Assembly (NCBI RefSeq): GCF_030813715.1
Contig: NZ_JAUSUZ010000001.1
Location: 5,890,001-5,954,000, forward strand
Direction of reading: 5' to 3'
DNA: 64,000 nt
Source: Catenuloplanes indicus
GTDB lineage: Bacteria > Actinomycetota > Actinomycetes > Mycobacteriales > Micromonosporaceae
Within the stretch, counting starts at the first letter, position 1; each line of letters begins with the position of its first letter. Below the pieces are notes generated by a model that did no database searches, was not told the origin of the DNA, and saw only the letters and a list, made by a program, of their open reading frames with translations. Positions 52,027 through 61,125 of this stretch are shown piece by piece. The translations under genes and the position numbers were made by a program.

Positions 52027-53307
52027 ATGACGGCCGTGGGGCTCGACCACCTGGGGAAGGTGTTCGATGACGGGACCGTGGCCGTGAACGACCTGTCGCT
52101 GGACATAGCGGACGGTGAGCTCGTCGTCCTGCTCGGACCGTCCGGCTGCGGCAAGTCCACCGTGCTCAGGCTGGTCGCCGGCCTGGAGGCCCCGACCACG
52201 GGGCACGTGCGGTTCGGCGGGCAGATCGTCGACCGGCTGCCCACCCGGGACCGGAACGTGGCCATGGTCTTCCAGCACTACGCGCTCTACCCGCACCTCA
52301 CGGTCGCGCAGAACATCGGGTTTCCGTTGCGGTCCGCGCCCGGCGTGGCCGAGCTGGTGGCGAACGCGGCGGCGCGCCTCGGGCTGACCGACGTGCTGGA
52401 CCGGCGGCCCGCGCAACTGTCCGGCGGGGAACGGCAGCTGGTGGCGATGGCCCGCGCGCTGGTCCGGCAGCCGCGCGTGTTCCTGCTCGACGAACCGCTG
52501 GCCCATCTGGACGCCGGCCTGCGGGCCGAGCTGCGCGGCGAGGTGGCCGCGACCGCGCGCCGGGTCGGCGTGACCACGCTCTACGTCACGCACGACCAGG
52601 CGGAGGCGCTGTCCGTGGCGGACCGGGTGGCCGTGCTCCGCGACGGCGTACTCCAGCAGGTCGGCACGCCCGCCGAGGTCTACGACGACCCGGCCACCGT
52701 GTTCGTCGCCGCGTTCCTCGGCACGCCGCGGGCGAATCTGTTCGAGGGAGCGGTCTATCCGGTCGACGGCCGGGTGGCGGTCGACCTGGGCAGCCAGGTG
52801 CTGATGTTGCCGGCCGGCGACGCGCGCACGGCGGCGCTGCTCCGGCACGAACGGGTCACGATCGGCCTGCGCCCGGACGCGCTGCGCGCCACCGTGCCCG
52901 CACCGGCCGACGGCGCAAGCCTGCACGGTCAGGTCCGGCACGTCGAGAACCACGGTTTCGAGGGCATCGTCCACCTGGACGCGGGCGGCCTGCCGACACC
53001 ACCCGCCCACACCATGATCGAAACCGCGGACCCCGCCCACCTCGCCGGCCTGCTGGCCGACCCACCCGACCCCGAACCTCGCCGCGGCGTCATCGGCCGC
53101 CTGCTGCCACGCACCGAGCCCCCGCGCCGCTACGGCCTCTACCCCGCCTACGAACCACCCGCGGACGCCCGCGACATCGGCGACGGCGACCTGGTGCTCC
53201 GCATCCCGGCCGCCGGCGGCCTCCCTCGCCCCGGCGAGTCCCTCACCGTCGCCGTCGATCCGGCCCGCCTGCTCCTCTTCGACTCCACCGGCGCCCGCAT
53301 CCGCTGA
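52027..53307 (+). CDS. Orphan ABC transporter ATP-binding protein (MalK/UgpC-like)
   Basis: A 426-residue ATPase with Walker A GPSGCGKST, Q loop (VFQHYALYP), signature LSGGERQ, Walker B VFLLDEPLAHLD and switch VTHDQAEAL. The C-terminal OB/TOBE region (about 240-425) carries an insertion around 335-375 (Pro/Arg-rich). Such ATPases can serve several sugar permeases; none is nearby. The ATG at 52027 is chosen; an ATG 8 bp upstream is out of frame. A strong terminator follows. Confidence 0.88.
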   Translation: MTAVGLDHLGKVFDDGTVAVNDLSLDIADGELVVLLGPSGCGKSTVLRLVAGLEAPTTGHVRFGGQIVDRLPTRDRNVAMVFQHYALYPHLTVAQNIGFPLRSAPGVAELVANAAARLGLTDVLDRRPAQLSGGERQLVAMARALVRQPRVFLLDEPLAHLDAGLRAELRGEVAATARRVGVTTLYVTHDQAEALSVADRVAVLRDGVLQQVGTPAEVYDDPATVFVAAFLGTPRANLFEGAVYPVDGRVAVDLGSQVLMLPAGDARTAALLRHERVTIGLRPDALRATVPAPADGASLHGQVRHVENHGFEGIVHLDAGGLPTPPAHTMIETADPAHLAGLLADPPDPEPRRGVIGRLLPRTEPPRRYGLYPAYEPPADARDIGDGDLVLRIPAAGGLPRPGESLTVAVDPARLLLFDSTGARIR

Positions 53308-53361
53308 ACGTAAGCAGATCATGATCTCGCGCGTCCGGCGCTGCCGGGGCTCGGACAGCCC

Positions 53362-53399
53362 GAAAGGGCTCCCCGGCGCAACCAACGGGGAGCCCTTTC
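53362..53399 (+). terminator. Terminator after the ABC ATPase gene
   Basis: A perfect 14-bp stem (GAAAGGGCTCCCCG and complement) with a 10-base loop, ending in CCCTTTC. It is 55 bp past the stop codon. Confidence 0.8.
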
Positions 53400-53659
53400 A
53401 ACGTGGCGGCAGGGCTACCGTAAGTAACGGGCGGGCTGGGCCGGGGTGGTCATGTCCGCGCCGCGAACCGTGATCTCACGTGTCGTGGGCATGAGGTTTC
53501 TTCCTGTCCGTGGAGCGCGCGCGACCCGGCCGATCGGTCACACGCGGTTGACGGCGTGGCGACATGTGGGCGTTCGCCGCTCGCCACGGAAGGACGTTAG
53601 CGGTCAACATCAACAACGGCGGGAAGTTAAAAGGTACTTAAGGGAAGGATCACGCGCGT
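53400..53659. other. Intergenic region without a gene
   Basis: The 260 bp between the ABC terminator and the end of the convergent kinase gene show no plausible coding frame. A relatively AT-rich patch (GAAGTTAAAAGGTACTTAAG) lies near 53620-53640, next to the kinase gene end. Confidence 0.35.
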
Positions 53660-54997
53660 CTAAACCGCGATCGCCAGCCGGTCCAGCGCGGCGCCCAGCT
53701 CTGTCGCGTACTCGGTGGAGATCGTGCCCTCGCGCAGCCGGTCGCCCACCTTCACGTGCAGGTTCCGCACCTGGGAGGCCAGGTCGTGCGCGCCGCCCGC
53801 GGCCAGGTTCGCCTCCAGGTTCCGCACCAGGTTGCGCAGATCCTGGCCGGCCTCCGCGGTGATCTCGCCGCTCGCCACGCCGTCGTCCAGGATGTGCCCG
53901 AGCGCGGCCATCGCCTCGCGCACCGTCGGCACCGGCGCGGTCGCGCTGGCCGGGGCCGGAACCGGTGCCGGTATGACCGGAGCGGTGGACGGCGAGGCCG
54001 GTGCCGGGACCGGCGTGGTCGCGTCCGCGGACGGCACCGGCGGTGCGGCCAGATGGTCGTCCGGCGGCGGGCGCAGCAGCGTGCCGGCGAACAGCGCGGC
54101 GGAGACGGCCGCGACCGCCACCAGTGCGCCCGTGGCCGGCAGTGCCACCCGGCGCCGCCGCCGTGGCGGGGCCGGCACCGGCAGCAGTCCCCGCAGCGAC
54201 GCGGCCACCTGGTGCGCGGTCGGCCGGGCCCGCGGGTCCCGGTCCAGGCAGCGCAGGCAGATCGCGGCCACGTCGTCCGGCAGCCCGTCGAGCGGCGGAG
54301 CGGCCGTACCGGCCAGCGCCTCGGTCAGGTCGTCCCAGGTCTCCGCCGGGTACGGCACTCGCCCCGTCACGGTCTCGTAGAGCAGCACGCCCAGCGAGTA
54401 CACGTCCGTGGCCGGCTGCGCCGGTGTGCCGTCCAGCCGCTCCGGCGCCACGTAGGCCGGGGTGCCGAACGTGTCGCCGTCCTCGTCCTCGTCCGGCGCG
54501 CCCACGTGGGTGGCGATGCCGAAGTCGAGCACCTTCGCGCCGAGCGCGGTGAGCATGACGTTGGCCGGGGTCACGTCCCGGTGCACGATACCGAGCCGGT
54601 GCGCGGCCGCGAGCGCGTCCGCCACCTCGGCGCAGACCCGCACCGCATGATCCCGATCCAGCGGGCCCTGGACCAGCCGTGCCTCCAGCACCTCACCGTG
54701 CAGCAGCTCCATCACCACGAACGCGGTGACCGTACCGTCCGGATCGATCTCCTCGCCGTAGTCGTGCACCGCGGTGACGTGCGGGTGGACGAACGCGGCC
54801 GCGGCCCGCGCCTCCTGCCGGACCAGCGAGCGGAACCGGGTGTCCGCGGCCAGCGAGGCGGCCAGCACCTTCAGCGCCACCGTGCGGTCGAGAACCTCGT
54901 CGTGCGCGCGCCAGATCACCGACATGCCGCCGGAGCCGATTCGATCGATGATGCGATACCTACGGGCCAGCAGCCCGCCGGGGTGCAGCGAGGGCAT
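53660..54997 (-). CDS. Membrane Ser/Thr protein kinase (PknB-like)
   Basis: A 445-residue kinase. Gly loop IGSGGMSVIW, catalytic Lys in VALKVLAA, catalytic loop HRDVTPANVML (where HRDLKPxN is usual: Asp kept, Lys replaced by Thr), DFG in VLDFGIAT and APE in YVAPERL. A membrane helix at about 285-305 is followed by a Pro/Ala stretch and a helical extracellular domain (about 355-445). PASTA repeats are absent. The Lys-to-Thr change in the catalytic loop is atypical but found in some active kinases. The ATG has only a weak ribosome site. Confidence 0.88.
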   Translation of the reverse strand: MPSLHPGGLLARRYRIIDRIGSGGMSVIWRAHDEVLDRTVALKVLAASLAADTRFRSLVRQEARAAAAFVHPHVTAVHDYGEEIDPDGTVTAFVVMELLHGEVLEARLVQGPLDRDHAVRVCAEVADALAAAHRLGIVHRDVTPANVMLTALGAKVLDFGIATHVGAPDEDEDGDTFGTPAYVAPERLDGTPAQPATDVYSLGVLLYETVTGRVPYPAETWDDLTEALAGTAAPPLDGLPDDVAAICLRCLDRDPRARPTAHQVAASLRGLLPVPAPPRRRRRVALPATGALVAVAAVSAALFAGTLLRPPPDDHLAAPPVPSADATTPVPAPASPSTAPVIPAPVPAPASATAPVPTVREAMAALGHILDDGVASGEITAEAGQDLRNLVRNLEANLAAGGAHDLASQVRNLHVKVGDRLREGTISTEYATELGAALDRLAIAV

Positions 54998-55146
54998 CTC
55001 TCACACCTGATCACCTGGTGGGGACAAGCGGATACATCAGGCTGCGCGAATCCGAACGTGTTGTCAACGGGATGTTACGCGGGCGGACGTACCGTGCGAA
55101 ACGGGCGACCCCGGACCGCGAGCGGTGACATGTAAGGATGTTTCCC

Positions 55147-55983
55147 ATGGTCAACGGCCCGGTCGCGTTCGTGCTAGGCGGTGGCGGTGTGCTCGGCGCC
55201 GTCGAGGTGGGCATGCTGCGTGCCCTGTTCCGCGCGGGGTTCACGCCCGACCTGGTGGTGGGCACGTCGATCGGCGCGGTCAACGGCGCGCTGGTCGCGG
55301 CCGACCCCGCCGAGTCGGTCACCGACCGGCTGGTTCGGCTCTGGGCGTCGCCGGAGGCCGGTGAGGTCTACGGCGACTCGCTGGCCCGGCAGCTGCGCCG
55401 GTTCGCGGCCCGCACCCACCTGCACTCGCCGACGCCGCTGCGCCGGCTGCTGGAGCGCGAGCTCGGCGAGCAGACCACGTTCGAGGACCTGCGGGTGCCG
55501 TTCCGGTGCTGCGCGGCCAGCATCGAACGGGCCGCGGAGCACTGGTTCACCACCGGGCCGCTGGTTCGCGCGGTGCTGGCGTCCGCGTCCGTGCCCGGCC
55601 TGCTGCCGCCGTCCGAGATCGACGGTGAGCACTACGTGGACGGCGGCATCGTCAACTCGATCCCGGTCGACGAGGCGGTGCGCTGCGGTGCGAAGCTCAT
55701 CTTCGTGCTCCAGGTCGGCCGGATCGAGCGGGCGCTGGTGGCACCGCGCCGTCCGTGGGAGGTGGCGCAGGTGGCGTTCGAGATCGCCCGGCGGCACCGG
55801 TTCGCGCGCGAGATGGCATCGCTGCCCGATGATGTGGAGGTGCACGTGCTGCCGGCCGGGGGCGGGGAACCCCGGGACGACAGCCCCTGGGCCTACCGTG
55901 ACATGGCCGCGGCCGGCCGCCGGATCAGCCGCGCCTACACCGCGTCCCGCCGCTACCTGCAGGCCAACGTGAAGACGGAGTAG
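55147..55983 (+). CDS. Patatin-like phospholipase
   Basis: A 278-residue lipid hydrolase. The oxyanion loop is VLGGGGVLGAVEVG, the nucleophile lies in VGTSIGAVNG (G-x-S-x-G) and the catalytic Asp in YVDGGIVNSIP; these are the Ser-Asp dyad of patatins. AAGG 9 bp ahead supports the ATG at 55147. It ends 5 bp before an acyltransferase gene, so deacylation and acylation of phospholipids may be coordinated. Confidence 0.92.
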   Translation: MVNGPVAFVLGGGGVLGAVEVGMLRALFRAGFTPDLVVGTSIGAVNGALVAADPAESVTDRLVRLWASPEAGEVYGDSLARQLRRFAARTHLHSPTPLRRLLERELGEQTTFEDLRVPFRCCAASIERAAEHWFTTGPLVRAVLASASVPGLLPPSEIDGEHYVDGGIVNSIPVDEAVRCGAKLIFVLQVGRIERALVAPRRPWEVAQVAFEIARRHRFAREMASLPDDVEVHVLPAGGGEPRDDSPWAYRDMAAAGRRISRAYTASRRYLQANVKTE

Positions 55984-55988
55984 ACCGC

Positions 55989-57035
55989 ATGCCGTTACCC
56001 CCACGCTGGTTCCGCAGGCTCGTGCTCGGTCCGGCGATGGTGGCGCTCGCCGCCGTACTGCTGCTGGGTCTTCCGTTCCTGCTCCTGGTGCCGCTGCTGC
56101 TGGCGCCGGTGCTGCCCGGCCGGCTGCGGCTGCTGCGCGTGGTCTGGGTCGGTGTCGTCTACGTGGTCTGGGACGCCACCGCGCTGCTCGTGCTGCTGGC
56201 GCTGTGGCTCGCGTCCGGCTTCGGGTGGCGGAAGCGGTCGCCGGCGTTCCAGCGCGCCCACTACGTGGTCACCGGCGCGTTCCTGAACACGCTGTACCGG
56301 CTGTGCCGCGCCGCGCTCAATGTGGAGATCGAGATCGTCGGTACGGACCCGGACGTGGCCCTGCCCGGCCGTCCCGAGATCGTGGTCTGCCGGCACGCCG
56401 GGCCGGGCGACTCGTTCATCCTGATCCACTCGCTGGTCAACCGGTTCGACCGCGAGCCGCGGATCGTGCTGAAGAACACGCTGCAGTGGGACCCGGCGAT
56501 CGACGTGCTGCTCAACCGGCTGCCGACCCGGTTCATCGCGCCCGGTGACGTGCCCGGCGCGGACATCGAGAAGCAGATCTTCGACGTCACGGTCGGCCTC
56601 GACCCGAACGACGCGCTGGTGATCTTCCCGGAGGGCGGCAACTTCACGCCGAAGCGCCGGGTCAAGGCGATCAACCGGCTCCGCTCGCTCGGCCTGGAAC
56701 GGATGGCCCGGCGCGCGGAGAACATGCGGCACGTGCTCGCGCCCAAGCCCGGCGGCCTGAACGCGGCGATCGACGCGGCACCGGACGCCGGCGTGATCTT
56801 CGTGGCGCACACCGGGCTGGACAAGATGGTCACGGTCGGCGACGTGTGGCGCGAACTGCCGACCGACAAGACCATCATGATGAGCTTCTGGTCCGTACCG
56901 CCGGAGGAGATCCCGGCCGGCGAGCAGGAGCGGATCGAGTGGCTCTTCGACTGGTGGAAGCGCATCGACGACTGGATCGAGGCCCATCAGCCACAGCCCG
57001 CGCGGCCGATGCGTGCGAGGCGCCGCGAGCGGTAG
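55989..57035 (+). CDS. Membrane 1-acylglycerol-3-phosphate acyltransferase
   Basis: A 348-residue protein with three N-terminal membrane helices (about 10-85), then the acyltransferase domain: VVCRHAGPGDSFIL supplies the catalytic His-x4-Asp, VIFPEGGNFTPKRR the substrate-binding motif, and VIFVAHTGLDK lies further on. It is the LCLAT/AGPAT-like kind with a large N-terminal membrane part. It is cotranscribed with the patatin gene. Arg-rich C-terminus. Confidence 0.88.
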   Translation: MPLPPRWFRRLVLGPAMVALAAVLLLGLPFLLLVPLLLAPVLPGRLRLLRVVWVGVVYVVWDATALLVLLALWLASGFGWRKRSPAFQRAHYVVTGAFLNTLYRLCRAALNVEIEIVGTDPDVALPGRPEIVVCRHAGPGDSFILIHSLVNRFDREPRIVLKNTLQWDPAIDVLLNRLPTRFIAPGDVPGADIEKQIFDVTVGLDPNDALVIFPEGGNFTPKRRVKAINRLRSLGLERMARRAENMRHVLAPKPGGLNAAIDAAPDAGVIFVAHTGLDKMVTVGDVWRELPTDKTIMMSFWSVPPEEIPAGEQERIEWLFDWWKRIDDWIEAHQPQPARPMRARRRER

Positions 57036-57045
57036 CGTGCGCGGC

Positions 57046-57366
57046 GTGGAGCAGACACATCTGGTGACCACCACGGTGGACGCCCGCCCGGCCGCCGACT
57101 CACTCGCCACCTCCGCCGTCCAGGCCCGCCTGGCCGCGTGCGCGCAGGTCGGCGGGCCGATCACCAGCACCTACTGGTGGGAGGGCGCGGTCGAGACCGC
57201 CTCCGAGTGGGTGGTACAGCTCAAGACCACCACGGACCGGCTCGACGCGCTGATCGAACACCTGCGCGCCGTGCATCCGTACGACGTGCCGGAGATCGTG
57301 GCGGTCCCGGTCGGCGCGGGCAACCCCGACTACCTGTCCTGGGTGCACGCCACGATCCACGGCTAG
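57046..57366 (+). CDS. cutA: CutA divalent-cation tolerance-like protein
   Basis: A 106-residue trimeric ferredoxin-fold protein, with family segments ARLAACAQVGGPITSTYWW, VVQLKTTTDRLDALIEHLR and HPYDVPEIVAVPV. CutA proteins bind copper and are widespread, but the physiological role is unclear. The GTG at 57046 is used, giving the normal length; a GTG at 57037 is possible. It starts 10 bp after the acyltransferase stop. Confidence 0.9.
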   Translation: MEQTHLVTTTVDARPAADSLATSAVQARLAACAQVGGPITSTYWWEGAVETASEWVVQLKTTTDRLDALIEHLRAVHPYDVPEIVAVPVGAGNPDYLSWVHATIHG

Positions 57367-57414
57367 GTACGCGAACTCTGTCCGCGCGTTCGTGGAACGC
57401 GACAGGATGCCGGG

Positions 57415-60400
57415 GTGCAGCCTGAACTCGCGCCCGAATATCCGTGCCCCTGGTGCGGTGTGACCGCCACGCTGGACCGTGGATGCCCCGGCTGTGGCCG
57501 TGCGCCGAACCCGGTCGCGGCCGAGGTGATCGCGCTGGACGGGCGGATCGCCGTGCTGACGCCGCTGGTCGAGACCGCGCGGCGGGACCTGGAGACGGCC
57601 CGGCGGGTCTACGACGAGCGCGCGACCGGCCTGCGGGCGATGCAGCAGCGGCGCACCGGGTTGCTGGCGCAGATCCACGCCGCGCGCGTCACGGTCCCCG
57701 CGGCGCCGGTCCATGCGGCGGCTCCCGCTCCGGCGCCGGCCGAGCCGCCCGCGGCCCGGCCGGAGACCACCACCCGGACCGTGCAGAACGTGCTGTTCAT
57801 CCTCGGCGGCCTGCTGCTCGGCACCGCCGCGATCGTCTTCACCACGATCGCCTGGGCCACGTTCGGACTGGCCGGCCGCGCCGCGATCCTGGGCGGTGTC
57901 ACCGCGCTCGCGCTGGCCGCGCCGCTGGTCGCGCTGCGCCGCAATCTGCGGGCGACCGCGGAGACGTTCGCCGCGCTCGGCATGCTGCTGATCCTGCTGG
58001 ACGGCTACGCCGCCTGGTACGTGAACCTGCTCGGCGTCACCGCCCTGGACCCGGCCCGGTACGCGGGCGTGGTCGCGCTGCTCGCCGCGGTGATCGCGGC
58101 CGGCTACGGCTGGGCCACCGGTCTCACCGGGCCGCGGCTGGCCGCGCTGCTGCTGATCCAGCCGGTGCCGTCGATGCTCCTCGGCCGCTCCGGCACCTAC
58201 GCGACCGCGCTCGTGCTGGCCGGTACGGCCGCGATCGATCTGGTCGCGGCCCGCTTCCCGCTTCCGGTCCGCGCCGGGGCGCGTTCCACCGATCCGGGGG
58301 TACGGCACGGACTGCGCGGCCTCGCCTGGCTGCTCTTCGGCGGCTGGCTGTTCGCCGCGTTCGCCGCCTCGCTGCTGGCGCTGATCGCGGACGAGCGGGT
58401 CCCCGGCTACGTCTCGCCGACCGCGCTGCTGGTCACCGGCCTGCTGCTGGTGGCGGCCTCGATCGTGGCCGGCCGGGCGCGGTTCCGGGCGGTCGCGTCC
58501 GGCGTGTTCGTGGTGCTGGTCGCGATCGCGGCGGTCCGGCCGGTGGCCGAGTACGGCGACCGGTTCTGGCTGGTCACCGCGACCGCGGTGCTGGTGGCGA
58601 TCGCGCTGACCGTGTGGGTGGTGCTGCCCCGGCTGCCGGAGGCGGTGCGGCCGGGCCCGCGCGCCGGTGCGCTGGCCGTGCTGTGCGGCACGTACGCGGC
58701 ACTGGCGGCCGCGGCCGCGATCGGGCTGCTGGCCACGATCGCGCAGGCGGGCGAGCGGGACCGGCTGGACGCGATCCTGGACTGGCAGTTCCCGCTCGCG
58801 CTCGCCACACTGCCGCTGGCGATCGCTCCGCTGCTGCCGGCGTACACCCCGAAGATGTTCATCCCCGCGACCGCGGGCGCCTCGACCCCGATGGCCGAGC
58901 CGGTCGCGCCGCGGCACTGGGGTGGTGGCTGGCGCGGCTGGCACGACCCGGTGATCGTCGCGGTGACGCTGGGGATCCTGTCGTTGCCGCTCGGCTTCGG
59001 CATGCCGGTGGCGATGGCCGCCGGGCTCGCCCTGGCCGCCGGCGCGGCGCTGCTGCTCACTGCGGCGCGCGCGGATCTCGCGCGCTCCGTGCTGGTCCGG
59101 GCGCTGGCCGGTACGGCGTCCGTGGTGAGCGCGCTGGCGCTCGCCGCCTGGTGGCCGGGCACGTTCGCGGTCCTGCTGCCGCTGACCGTGGTGCTCGGCG
59201 TGGCGGTGTCGCTGCGCGCCCACGGCCGGAACTCGCTGCTCGGCCGGCCCGCGCTGGGTGCCGCGCTGACCGGCGTGCCGTTCGCCGCGCTCGCGGTGCT
59301 CGACGGCACGGTGCCGGGCGCTGCCTGGAACGGGGCCACCGCGGCCCGGCTGTCCTTGGCCGCGGCCGCGACGGTGCTGCTCGCGGTGGCCGCGGTCCGG
59401 CGCTGGCGCCCCGCCTACCTGGGCCCGGCCGGTGTCGCGTTCGGCCTGGTGATGCTGTTCGCCGGCCTGCCCCTCGACCCGGGCCGCGACCCCCGCCTCG
59501 GCTACGCCGCCGGTGCCCTGCTGCTGACCGCGCTCGCCGCGTACAGCCGGCCCCTGCTCGCCTTCGCCCCGCACTCCACGCCACCGCATCCCGGACCGGT
59601 TCCCGCTGTCTCACCGGCTGCTGCCGCCGCGCCGCGGTCTCCCGCTTCGCCGCTGCCTACGGCGACCGATGCCGCGCCGTCACCGACGGCGTCCGGCGTG
59701 TCGCCATGGGCGGCACCCGGCGTCCCGCCGACGCCGTGGCCGCTCGCGGCCTGGGGGCAGACCCTGCTGGCCCTCGCCGGTCTCCCGCTGTTCATCGCCG
59801 TCCTGCTCGGCGTCGTGGACGCGATCTCCACGGTCGTCCTCGCCCCCTACACCTGGCTCGACCGCGGCTGGTCCGAGGTGCCCACCGGCACCGGTCTCTC
59901 GCCGGGGACGGTCGTGCTGCCGGTGTGGAGCGAGTTCGCCGCCGTCGCGCTGCTGACCCCGGTGGTCTGGCTGGCCGTGCAGGTCGCCGACCGGTCCCGG
60001 CGCCGCTGGGCCACGCTCGCCGCCGCCGCGGCCGCCGCGCTCGCGACCCTGGTCGGGCTGGCCGCCGCCGGTGCACCGTGGCCGGTGATCCCGGCCGTCA
60101 GCGTCACCTTCGGGCTGACCGCGCTGCTCGTCGCGGGGTGGGTGCGGCGGACCGCGGCGCTGCTCGTACCCGCGGGCCTGGTGCTGAAGGGTGCGGCGCT
60201 GGCGGGCGCGTCCCCGCGGCCGGCCACCACGCTGGCCGCGCTGGGCCTGTCCCTGATCGCGGGGGTGGTGATCGGCGCGACCGGTCGTGGGCTGCGCGCC
60301 AGGCTGAGCGGATGGCTGGGCGCGGTGCTGGCCGCGGTCGCGCTGGCCGGCACGACCGGTGCCGCGGCCGACCTGCCGCTGCGGACCACCTCGCTGATCA

Positions 60401-61110
60401 TCCTCGGCGTCGCGGTGGCCACGCTGACGCTCGGCGCGCTGCTGCGCCGTACCCGGCCCGCCGAGGCCGGCCCGGTCGAGGTGGCCGCGCACGCCACCGC
60501 CGTCGTCGCGTTCCTGCTGGTCATCGGCGTGGACCTGCGGTACGCCGCGGCCGTCGCGCTGCTGTGGAGCATCGCGGTCGGCATCCGCGCGATCTTCGGA
60601 CCGTGGCGCTGGCCGCTCGGCCTGACCGCGGCCGGCTGGCTGCTGCTGGCCTGGTGGCTGCTGCTCGGTGCGGTGCGGATCGGCGTCTGGGAGGCGTACA
60701 CGCTGCCGGCCGCGCTGGTCGCCGCCGTGGTCGGCGTGCTCGCCGCGCGCCGGTGGCCCGCGCTGACCAGCTGGCGCGCGTACGCGGTCAGCGTCACCGC
60801 CGCGCTGCTGCCCAGCCTCGCCGCGGTCCTGCTGGGCGACGCGTCCTGGCAGCGCCGCCTGCTGCTCGGCGCCGGCGCGGTCGTCCTGGTGGTGGCCGGT
60901 GCGGTCCGCCGCCGTCAGTCCCCGGTGGTCCTCGGCGGCGGCACGCTCCTGCTGCTCTCCGTGACCGAGGTGGCGCGCGTGTGGGATCTGCTGCCACGCT
61001 GGCTTCCGTTCGCCGTGGGCGGCATCGTGCTGGTCACACTGGCGATCACCTACGAGCGGCGGCGCCGCGATCTGGCCCGGCTGCGTGCCGCCGTCGGCCG
61101 GATGACCTGA
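57415..61110 (+). CDS. Giant polytopic membrane protein with zinc ribbon (SCO7613-like)
   Basis: A 1231-residue protein. The start has two Cys pairs, YPCPWCGV and GCPGCGRAP, forming a zinc ribbon; residues 40-95 are a helical coiled coil; then come roughly 30 hydrophobic helices to the C-terminus, interrupted by a Pro/Ala/Ser loop near 720-760. It resembles the SCO7613 C-terminal-domain family of actinomycetes, which has no known activity. The start is GTG. Substrate transport is possible but not supported by any motif. Confidence 0.82.
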   Translation: MQPELAPEYPCPWCGVTATLDRGCPGCGRAPNPVAAEVIALDGRIAVLTPLVETARRDLETARRVYDERATGLRAMQQRRTGLLAQIHAARVTVPAAPVHAAAPAPAPAEPPAARPETTTRTVQNVLFILGGLLLGTAAIVFTTIAWATFGLAGRAAILGGVTALALAAPLVALRRNLRATAETFAALGMLLILLDGYAAWYVNLLGVTALDPARYAGVVALLAAVIAAGYGWATGLTGPRLAALLLIQPVPSMLLGRSGTYATALVLAGTAAIDLVAARFPLPVRAGARSTDPGVRHGLRGLAWLLFGGWLFAAFAASLLALIADERVPGYVSPTALLVTGLLLVAASIVAGRARFRAVASGVFVVLVAIAAVRPVAEYGDRFWLVTATAVLVAIALTVWVVLPRLPEAVRPGPRAGALAVLCGTYAALAAAAAIGLLATIAQAGERDRLDAILDWQFPLALATLPLAIAPLLPAYTPKMFIPATAGASTPMAEPVAPRHWGGGWRGWHDPVIVAVTLGILSLPLGFGMPVAMAAGLALAAGAALLLTAARADLARSVLVRALAGTASVVSALALAAWWPGTFAVLLPLTVVLGVAVSLRAHGRNSLLGRPALGAALTGVPFAALAVLDGTVPGAAWNGATAARLSLAAAATVLLAVAAVRRWRPAYLGPAGVAFGLVMLFAGLPLDPGRDPRLGYAAGALLLTALAAYSRPLLAFAPHSTPPHPGPVPAVSPAAAAAPRSPASPLPTATDAAPSPTASGVSPWAAPGVPPTPWPLAAWGQTLLALAGLPLFIAVLLGVVDAISTVVLAPYTWLDRGWSEVPTGTGLSPGTVVLPVWSEFAAVALLTPVVWLAVQVADRSRRRWATLAAAAAAALATLVGLAAAGAPWPVIPAVSVTFGLTALLVAGWVRRTAALLVPAGLVLKGAALAGASPRPATTLAALGLSLIAGVVIGATGRGLRARLSGWLGAVLAAVALAGTTGAAADLPLRTTSLIILGVAVATLTLGALLRRTRPAEAGPVEVAAHATAVVAFLLVIGVDLRYAAAVALLWSIAVGIRAIFGPWRWPLGLTAAGWLLLAWWLLLGAVRIGVWEAYTLPAALVAAVVGVLAARRWPALTSWRAYAVSVTAALLPSLAAVLLGDASWQRRLLLGAGAVVLVVAGAVRRRQSPVVLGGGTLLLLSVTEVARVWDLLPRWLPFAVGGIVLVTLAITYERRRRDLARLRAAVGRMT

Positions 61111-61125
61111 GAGGGGTACGTACGC

